Below, piece by piece: positions 1 to 4,226 of a stretch of 5,002 nucleotides of DNA (within the stretch, counting starts at the first letter, position 1; each line of letters starts with the position of its first letter). Position numbers and translations under genes: made by a program. Under the pieces are notes generated by a model. It was not told where the DNA came from and made no database searches. It was given only the letters and a program-made list of their open reading frames with translations. Source of the stretch: CAZGLR01 sp964526635 (lineage in GTDB: Bacteria > Zixibacteria > MSB-5A5 > GN15 > JAAZOE01); the NCBI GenBank assembly GCA_964526635.1, contig CAZGLR010000179.1:1-5002 (forward strand), given 5' to 3'.

Positions 1-87
1 TTCCAGTGTTTCCGGGTTAACAATGATTACTTCAAGGCCATCTCCAACTTGACCTACGCGTCTGGATCGGGAGTAGGGGGAGATTTT

Positions 88-114
88 TGGCCTGCGTTCA
101 AGGACCGCAGGCCA
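88..114. other. Perfect 9-bp inverted repeat downstream of the acetyltransferase gene
   Basis: The arms at 88-96 (TGGCCTGCG) and 106-114 (CGCAGGCCA) pair perfectly around a 9-nt loop. The hairpin begins 15 nt after the acetyltransferase stop codon, a usual place for a transcription end. On the minus strand, however, it is followed by AAAAATC and not by a U tract, and on the plus strand the T run precedes the stem. It is therefore not a canonical intrinsic terminator in either direction. It may serve as a 3'-end stabilising hairpin or a non-canonical terminator. Confidence 0.45.
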
Positions 115-128
115 CCCAAGATTCGGTT

Positions 129-638
129 TTACGCCAGCGTCTTGCTCATCACCACGCTGCGGTAATTGGTTTCGTCCCACGAACAGTATTCGATAAAGCG
201 ATAGCCGCGCTTCTCATACCATTTGATCAACTCGGCCGCCGGTTCGGCGGTATCGAAAGCCAGCTCGGTGATGCCCTGCGCAAGGCAATATTTCTCGACA
301 TGTTCGAGTAAGGCCGAACCGATCCATCGACCCTGATAGCTCGGATCGACCGAGAACTGGCCGAAATGAGCGACGGCGGGATTGTCGAGCCATGGCGTAT
401 CATGGCCGGTGTGCGGCATCTTGAAGGTGATGGTGCCGATAAGACGGCCGTCGAACTCGGCGACAAAACAGGTACCGGTTTTGATGCGTTCGCGGGTGAC
501 ATCGACGCCCTGATTACAGGCAACGAAGTAAAGGCCCTGGTCGGCGTGGATGGAGTAGGCGTCGTTGAGGATGCGGGTAATTTCCTCGAGAGAGTCGGTC
601 TCCCGGAGTTCACGGATAATGAGTTTCGATTGTGGCAT
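129..638 (-). CDS. GNAT-family N-acetyltransferase
   Basis: A 169-aa cytosolic protein with the size and fold signature of a single-domain GNAT enzyme, which transfers an acyl group from acyl-CoA to an amine. The acyl-CoA-binding motif A is visible as a beta strand FGQFSVDP (92-99) followed by Q-G-R-W-I-G (102-107), matching the R/Q-x-x-G-x-G/A pyrophosphate loop, then a helix (SALLEHVEKYC). Motif B is WYEKRGYRFIEY (140-151), the usual end of the GNAT core. A strand EFDGRLIGTITF (61-72) precedes motif A as expected. The substrate cannot be told. The ATG at 638 has no Shine-Dalgarno sequence, but a TATAAT lies 5 nt upstream. The gene is GC-rich compared with the RiPP cassette and is separated from it by 170 nt, so I treat it as a background gene. 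GNAT enzymes do occur in some RiPP clusters, so a role in tailoring or self-resistance is not excluded. Confidence 0.88.
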   Translation of the reverse strand: MPQSKLIIRELRETDSLEEITRILNDAYSIHADQGLYFVACNQGVDVTRERIKTGTCFVAEFDGRLIGTITFKMPHTGHDTPWLDNPAVAHFGQFSVDPSYQGRWIGSALLEHVEKYCLAQGITELAFDTAEPAAELIKWYEKRGYRFIEYCSWDETNYRSVVMSKTLA

Positions 639-808
639 GTAGTATTATATGCGATGGCGATAGATTCGGCTATGGGAAAATGGGGGGGAATTAATACGGC
701 GACAGGATGACCCGCCGCCTGGGGCGCCTTCCCGCCAAAATAAATATGGCTACCTCCGGCTGGAACCCACAGTAAGCCGATAGGCCACCCGTTCATAGTT
801 GTTATACG
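639..808. other. Intergenic gap between permease and acetyltransferase genes, no gene supported
   Basis: This 170-nt gap marks the end of the RiPP operon. It is compositionally mixed: GC-rich blocks (around 711-735) and an AT-rich block around 736-748, plus a run of seven G at 682-688 on the plus strand. A minus-strand reading frame from an ATG at 796 stays open across the gap and reads well at first (W-V-P-A-G-G-S-H-I-Y-F-G-G), but it then runs out of frame into the acetyltransferase gene, where it is plainly a shadow. No U-tract terminator was found after the permease stop. A weak 5-bp hairpin with an 11-nt loop (CGGCG/CGCCG, about 697-717) is the only structure seen. Confidence 0.5.
644..649 (-). 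promoter_or_regulatory. Possible -10 element just upstream of the acetyltransferase start
   Basis: On the minus strand a perfect TATAAT at 649-644 is followed by ACTAC and then the ATG at 638. A transcript starting 6-7 nt after this box would begin at or next to the ATG, giving a leaderless mRNA; that fits the lack of a ribosome-binding site. No good TTGACA is found 16-18 nt further upstream, so the box could be chance. Confidence 0.3.
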
Positions 809-1564
809 CTAAAACCGCATTCTATTCAAGCGGTGATGTGCCAGGAGAACTGAGACAACAGCCATGCCGGATACAAGAAGTATAGTATTAAATGGTCGAC
901 CAATCTGTACATCGAGATAACTCATACGCATGAGATCACAAATATAGGTTAATGGATTTATTGTCGCAATCCATCGGATCGGGGCGGGTGCTGCATCGAT
1001 ATTGTAATACATTGAACTGGCGAATGTTAATGGCAAGGTTATCAGCATCATCAGGATTTCACGAACATCATCGCGTTTAATCATTACGCCGGCGATGACT
1101 CCAATGGAATGCCAGATCGCAACGCCGAGAATGACGGTGTATATGAGTAATAGCCCTCGTTCGAAGTTTAGATTTGGCAATTTATTGATGATAAGGGCGG
1201 CCATTGTTCCAAGGATTATGATCTTGATCACGGTGAGTAAAAATTGTGTCAGAAATTTGCTCCAGTAATATCCACGCAGCGATGGCTTAGACAGGGCAAT
1301 AATCGCCAAAATCCCCGTTCGCTTGTCCATACGAATAAAGGCAAGACTTTGCCCGAAAAGTACAAAAGACATATAACCGAACAAGCCCGGTGTGAAATAC
1401 TCGATATAGGCAAAGGTGGTGCCATCGATTTCAATACCGCCGATGCTTCTGGTAAGAGTCGTCGCAAAGAATAGAAGCAGAATAATCGGCATCAGGAATT
1501 GGCCGGTCAGGCCGAAAATACTACCCAGGGCGACTTTCGATTCTCTCCAGATCAGATATCTCAT
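809..1564 (-). CDS. ABC-2-type transporter permease of the RiPP operon
   Basis: A 251-aa integral inner-membrane protein of the ABC-2 family (the DrrB/NodJ type), the membrane half of a two-gene exporter. About six hydrophobic segments can be seen near residues 19-38, 57-78, 105-127, 137-161, 168-187 and 226-243. The family's conserved stretch lies before the last helix: a hydrophobic run with LPLTFASSMYY (177-187), then PIRWIATINPLTY (195-207) and a D-L-M-R, matching the usual LP..F.S....... P..W.....NP.TY....R pattern. Length is normal for the family. The ATG at 1564 overlaps the ATPase stop as ATGA, so the two are translationally coupled and should be made in equal amounts. With the ATPase it most likely exports the modified peptide or protects the producer from it. 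The substrate is inferred from context only. No peptidase domain is fused to it. Confidence 0.9.
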   Translation of the reverse strand: MRYLIWRESKVALGSIFGLTGQFLMPIILLLFFATTLTRSIGGIEIDGTTFAYIEYFTPGLFGYMSFVLFGQSLAFIRMDKRTGILAIIALSKPSLRGYYWSKFLTQFLLTVIKIIILGTMAALIINKLPNLNFERGLLLIYTVILGVAIWHSIGVIAGVMIKRDDVREILMMLITLPLTFASSMYYNIDAAPAPIRWIATINPLTYICDLMRMSYLDVQIGRPFNTILLVSGMAVVSVLLAHHRLNRMRF

Positions 1565-2478
1565 GATTCCTCGCGCTGAAAGCGACGGAATACGTCGGTC
1601 AGGCTGGGTTGATCGATGATAACATCAGTGACTACACCTGACTGGATTGCAGCTTTCAGAACAAGATGAAGATTGAATTCATTTGCGTTTCCGGTCACTG
1701 TTATTCGTGAGCCGTTCTTTGCCTCTATTCGACACGGATCAAAAAGGTGATCTATATTTTCAGGCAGTTTTTGAAACAAAATAGAAACGCTTCTCAATTT
1801 AGTGTATGATTTTAGCTGTTCAGGTGTCCCGATTCGGTCTATGTGACCGTTTTTTAAGAAAGCGATTCTGTCGGACAAATATTCTGCCTCGGTCATATCA
1901 TTGGTGGATAAAATAATTGTCTGACTGTTTTCTTTTCTTTGCCGTAAAATAAGGTTCCAGACTTTGTATTTGCCTTCAACATCGATGCCCAGAGTCGGTT
2001 CGTCCAGAAACAGCACCGGTCGATTCGATAGAAGATTGCACCCCGCTTGTACCCGTCGGAATTGTCCTCCCGACAATGCCACTACCGGGTTATTTTTTTT
2101 TGATTCAAGATCGAGTTCTTTCAAAATATCGGATGATTTGCTCTCGGCTTCCTTGCTGTTTAACTCGAAAACCCCGGCATAGAATTTGAAATTATCCCAT
2201 ACACTGAGAAATGGATCCAGGGCGTTACCCTGGGGCATCAACGTTACACTGTGTCTAACTGTTTTCGTCTCACGGACAATGTCTTTCCCCAAAATGGAGG
2301 CAATTCCGGACGATGGTTTGAGAAGGGTAGTCAGGATGTTGATAAGTGTGGTTTTGCCGGCGCCATTGGGACCAAGCAGGGTAAATATCTCACCATCGCG
2401 AACTTCAAGAGAAATATTCGATAATGCGCTCACCTTGCCATAGGACTTACAGAGGTCTTTTGTGTGGACTGGAATCAA
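1561..2478 (-). CDS. ABC transporter ATP-binding protein of the RiPP operon (DrrA/NatA-like)
   Basis: A 305-aa nucleotide-binding subunit. Motifs in order: Walker A GPNGAGKT (36-43), Q-loop Gln83 (L-M-P-Q), signature LSGGQ (135-139), Walker B VLFLDE (155-160) with the D-loop L-G-I-D just after, and the switch region S-T-N-D-M-T-E-A-E (191-199). At the switch position Asn193 stands where most ABC ATPases have His. Residues from about 225 form a C-terminal accessory domain ending in PSLTDVFRRF, the hallmark of DrrA/NatA-type ATPases that pair with ABC-2 permeases. The start is a TTG at 2478 that overlaps the maturase stop as TTGA. It is chosen because AGGAGAAGG lies just upstream and because no in-frame ATG fits the family's N-terminus. 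The stop overlaps the permease ATG. A run of nine A (2101-2093) sits before the signature motif. The role is to energise export of the operon's peptide, inferred from gene order and coupling. Confidence 0.92.
   Translation of the reverse strand: MIPVHTKDLCKSYGKVSALSNISLEVRDGEIFTLLGPNGAGKTTLINILTTLLKPSSGIASILGKDIVRETKTVRHSVTLMPQGNALDPFLSVWDNFKFYAGVFELNSKEAESKSSDILKELDLESKKNNPVVALSGGQFRRVQAGCNLLSNRPVLFLDEPTLGIDVEGKYKVWNLILRQRKENSQTIILSTNDMTEAEYLSDRIAFLKNGHIDRIGTPEQLKSYTKLRSVSILFQKLPENIDHLFDPCRIEAKNGSRITVTGNANEFNLHLVLKAAIQSGVVTDVIIDQPSLTDVFRRFQREES
2093..2101 (-). repeat. A9 homopolymer inside the ATPase gene
   Basis: On the coding strand the codons TCA-AAA-AAA-AAT (residues Ser126 to Asn129) contain nine consecutive A. 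Runs of this length are known sites of transcriptional slippage in several bacteria. Here one extra A gives TAA at once, and one fewer A gives TAG three codons later. Either event would cut the ATPase just before its LSGGQ motif. Confidence 0.7.
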
Positions 2479-3866
2479 TACATCCTTCTCCTATCATCAG
2501 GCGGTAATTTGGGACACCAAGGACTTGTACTAAAAGCGTCATTACCATTCTTCCAAGCATCGCGATAGCAAGCACCTCTATTTATAATGCATAATATAAA
2601 ATAATCGCAGTAAGAACACATAGAATTCTTGAAATCAGTGCGCGAGGGAGAAGTAAATTTCATCGTTTTTTGAGAATTCCAAATGTCAATTATTGAATCC
2701 TTTGTTGCATCCCCGAGAATAAATTCAGAAGTGCATGGCAATTGTTCACAGGGAATAGCCATACCACCAGAAGTAATCAGCATGCTTAATCTACCGGCAC
2801 TGCAATGAGGTCTGTTTATAAAATCATCCATTTTTTCCTCAAACGATTTGTCAGTATCACTAATGAATGCAGAAAATTGGATGAAACCTGAAGAATCCTG
2901 ACTATTCATTCTTTGTACCAAATCGTTAAGTTTACGGATTTTATGCTCTGGCACAAAAAGAATGTCTTTATGTCTGTAAGCAGTGCGATGATATTGACTT
3001 AATCTAATTAAGGGAATGTTTAGTTTTTTCAAAGTCTCTAGCAATTCAGGTATATGATCAATATTCAATCCAGTAACTACAGAATTTGTTGTAGTTATAA
3101 TGCCAGCAGTTTGAAGCTCAGAAATTGTTTTGATTATTCTTTCGGCATAATTAGATACACCGATCATAACTTTGTTCAGATTGTCATCTATGGCGTCTAT
3201 ACTTACTTGAATATTTTTTAATCCCAATTTCTTTAAGTGATTAATTGTTGCATTGTCTAAAAACTGTTTTGTCGAAAGTTGAATGGGTATTTTGGCTGCC
3301 AAGACAACCTCAAGAATTTTTAAGACGTCCTTTCTGACAAACGGATCACCGCCAGATACTAATAAATACTCGATACCTAAATCAATAGATTGCATAATAA
3401 TGGACTCAATTTGGCTATAATTCATTTCGCCAAGAATTCTATTTTCCTCTTTTTCAGAATAGCAATAAATGCATTCTCGATAACACCTCTGCGTTACCAA
3501 AATGCCCATATATAGCGGAAACAAGCATTTAATCTGTTTGATATCTATTTCTATACTTGGCATTACAAAGCCGCTTGGATTGTCATGACGGATGCATTTA
3601 TCAGTTTCAATTAAATATGGCTGCCATGTTGCCATAAAATTATCAAATACTTTTTCTAGTTGCTCTCCTTGTAATCCAAAAATATATTCTGCATTCTTTT
3701 TAACTTGCTCAAGGTCATTGGCGCCATTTAAAAATGATAGCAGTATTGCTGTATTTGGGTGAAGAGCAAATTGGTCAACGAGATCCATTTGTATATCATC
3801 AAAACGATAAAATAAGATATTGGAACGCGTTTTTTTCAGTTTGTACTTCGGATCTAGAGCTAACAT
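2475..3866 (-). CDS. Radical SAM/SPASM peptide maturase with N-terminal PqqD-like (RRE) domain
   Basis: 463 aa from the ATG chosen here. Residue numbers below count from an in-frame TTG at 3953, so subtract 29. Residues about 46-118 resemble a PqqD-like RiPP recognition element (L-H-P-N-T-A-I-L-L-S-F-L-N-G, then a helical part), which binds leader peptides. The radical SAM core begins near 148 and has the [4Fe-4S] motif C157-x3-C161-x2-C164 (CYRECIYC), then GGDP (201-204) for SAM binding and a later VSIDAID strand (250-256). The C-terminal SPASM domain has C384-x12-G-x4-C402, C446-x2-C449-x5-C455-x6-C462 and C480, which should ligate auxiliary Fe-S clusters. Such enzymes install thioether or C-C crosslinks in peptides. 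The cysteine-rich precursor directly upstream is the obvious substrate. ATG 3866 is preferred over TTG 3953 because a GGGA lies 9 nt upstream, the extra 29 residues lie outside any domain and across a strong hairpin, and the TTG has no ribosome-binding site. The gene is clearly AT-rich. Confidence 0.93.
   Translation of the reverse strand: MLALDPKYKLKKTRSNILFYRFDDIQMDLVDQFALHPNTAILLSFLNGANDLEQVKKNAEYIFGLQGEQLEKVFDNFMATWQPYLIETDKCIRHDNPSGFVMPSIEIDIKQIKCLFPLYMGILVTQRCYRECIYCYSEKEENRILGEMNYSQIESIIMQSIDLGIEYLLVSGGDPFVRKDVLKILEVVLAAKIPIQLSTKQFLDNATINHLKKLGLKNIQVSIDAIDDNLNKVMIGVSNYAERIIKTISELQTAGIITTTNSVVTGLNIDHIPELLETLKKLNIPLIRLSQYHRTAYRHKDILFVPEHKIRKLNDLVQRMNSQDSSGFIQFSAFISDTDKSFEEKMDDFINRPHCSAGRLSMLITSGGMAIPCEQLPCTSEFILGDATKDSIIDIWNSQKTMKFTSPSRTDFKNSMCSYCDYFILCIINRGACYRDAWKNGNDAFSTSPWCPKLPPDDRRRMY
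2484..2492 (-). promoter_or_regulatory. Ribosome-binding site of the ABC ATPase, inside the maturase 3' end
   Basis: AGGAGAAGG on the minus strand ends 5 nt before the TTG at 2478. Both AGGAG and GAAGG lie within a workable distance. This strong site compensates for the weak TTG codon and fixes the ATPase start at the TTGA overlap. Confidence 0.75.
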
Positions 3867-3906
3867 AATTGTTATTCCCAATTTGTGTATGAATTGATTG
3901 CCATGA

Positions 3907-3936
3907 TAAGAGACCGTTCGATTGAACGATCTCTTA
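3907..3936 (-). promoter_or_regulatory. 13-bp stem-loop between precursor and maturase genes
   Basis: In the minus-strand transcript the arm UAAGAGAUCGUUC pairs with GAACGGUCUCUUA around the tetraloop AAUC. All 13 positions pair, with one U-G wobble at the eighth. It begins 6 nt after the precursor stop and ends 40 nt before the maturase ATG at 3866. No U tract follows, so it is not a standard terminator. The most likely role is protecting the 3' end of a precursor transcript after processing, or partly attenuating read-through, so that precursor exceeds maturase. Such hairpins after the precursor gene are common in lantibiotic and other RiPP operons. The exact mode here is inferred. Confidence 0.8.
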
Positions 3937-3942
3937 AATCGA

Positions 3943-4101
3943 TCATAGAGCAAACATCATGCACCAGCAAGCAAGGCATAGTACGGTACAGCCTCCTCCG
4001 CAAGCTGCCCCAATTGTTAGAGTAGATGATATTTGTTGCCCCGCCGGCGTATCAAGGAGACCGGCCGCATGCATCGACTCTTTGAGAGATACAAGTTCCA
4101 T
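3943..4101 (-). CDS. Cysteine-rich RiPP precursor peptide
   Basis: A 52-aa peptide that I do not recognise as a named family. The first half is a charged, amphipathic leader (MELVSLKESMHAAGLLD); the second half is hydrophobic and free of charged residues. Cysteines lie only in the C-terminal part, at 34, 38, 42, 45 and 47, spaced C-x3-C-x3-C-x2-C-x-C, with Trp46 between the last two and a short M-M-F-A-L tail. It is followed by the radical SAM/SPASM maturase and an ABC exporter, the standard arrangement for a modified peptide. The start ATG at 4101 is chosen because GGGAG sits 6 nt upstream. A longer 65-aa reading from ATG 4140 (MSPNQLNQSW...) is open but lacks any ribosome-binding site and has an in-frame TGA directly before it. 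No G-G leader cleavage site appears in the usual sense; the leader/core border probably falls in G-Q-Q-I-S-S-T-L-T-I (21-30). Sactipeptide or ranthipeptide are the leading classes. Confidence 0.85.
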   Translation of the reverse strand: MELVSLKESMHAAGLLDTPAGQQISSTLTIGAACGGGCTVLCLACWCMMFAL

Positions 4102-4107
4102 ATAGAA

Positions 4108-4112
4108 CTCCC
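4108..4112 (-). promoter_or_regulatory. Ribosome-binding site that decides the precursor start
   Basis: GGGAG on the minus strand (in AAGTTGGGAGTTC) lies 6 nt before the ATG at 4101, an ideal spacing. The upstream ATG at 4140 is preceded by CATTGCCTCATGA, which has no complementarity to the 16S 3' end. This favours the 52-aa form of the precursor. Confidence 0.7.
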
Positions 4113-4168
4113 AACTTTGATTTAGTTGATTAGGTGACATTCATGAGGCAATGGCAAGATGGTATACT

Positions 4169-4197
4169 AACATACAATACTTATATAGCGTTGTCAA
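4169..4197 (-). promoter_or_regulatory. Sigma-70-type promoter of the RiPP operon
   Basis: On the minus strand a perfect -35 box TTGACA (4197-4192) is followed, after exactly 17 nt, by TATGTT (4174-4169), a 4-of-6 match to the -10 consensus. Transcription would start near 4162, giving a leader of about 60 nt to the ATG at 4101. Two AGTAT repeats 12 nt apart (about 4180-4176 and 4168-4164) flank the -10 box and a GTATAC palindrome overlaps the predicted start; they could bind a regulator, but no regulator gene is in the window. Confidence 0.75.
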
Positions 4198-4225
4198 TAG
4201 CAAAATATAAAAAAATAAAATATTC
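4198..4225 (-). promoter_or_regulatory. AT-rich tract upstream of the -35 box (UP-element-like)
   Basis: Apart from one GC pair nearest the -35 box, these 28 nt are entirely A/T, with T4, T7 and T4 runs on the minus strand, directly abutting the -35 box. The position and composition fit an UP element that contacts the RNA polymerase alpha subunit. The same T runs lie right after the stop of the upstream outer-membrane gene and could help end its transcript, but no stable hairpin precedes them. Confidence 0.45.
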
Positions 4226-4226
4226 G

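Larger units (their letters stand above)
809..4197 (-). other. RiPP biosynthetic operon (precursor, maturase, ABC exporter)
   Basis: From the promoter to the permease stop, four minus-strand genes run without an internal promoter that I can recognise. The precursor and maturase are separated by 76 nt containing a stem-loop, and the maturase, ATPase and permease are joined by two 4-nt stop/start overlaps (TTGA, ATGA). The set is sufficient for making, modifying and exporting a peptide, except that no leader peptidase, immunity protein or regulator is present. The maturase is the most AT-rich part, and the transporter genes are intermediate. Confidence 0.82.

Noticed and set aside
88..114. Intrinsic terminator for the acetyltransferase.
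   Set aside because: The stem is good but the U tract is on the wrong side for the minus-strand transcript, so I list it only as a hairpin.
1..128. Reading frames open to the left edge on both strands (minus frame ending in V-G-D-G-L-E-V-I-I-V-N-P-E-T-L-E, plus frame starting F-Q-C-F-R-V-N-N-D-Y-F).
   Set aside because: Both are too short to judge. The minus frame has no ATG, GTG or TTG between the acetyltransferase end and the edge, and the plus frame runs into the acetyltransferase gene before stopping. The minus frame looks protein-like and is worth checking with more flanking sequence.
227..796. 189-aa minus-strand ORF overlapping the acetyltransferase.
   Set aside because: Most of it lies in another frame of the GNAT gene and reads as a low-complexity S/P/R/T-rich shadow; the GNAT frame has clear family motifs.
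809..2478. Lipoprotein-export or sodium-efflux (NatAB) function for the ABC pair.
   Set aside because: The ATPase has a DrrA/NatA-type C-terminus, but coupling to the maturase makes peptide export or self-protection the better reading; a NatAB identity cannot be supported from sequence alone.
3907..3936. Rho-independent terminator after the precursor.
   Set aside because: No U run follows the stem on either strand, and the downstream genes have no promoter of their own that I can see, so full termination is unlikely.
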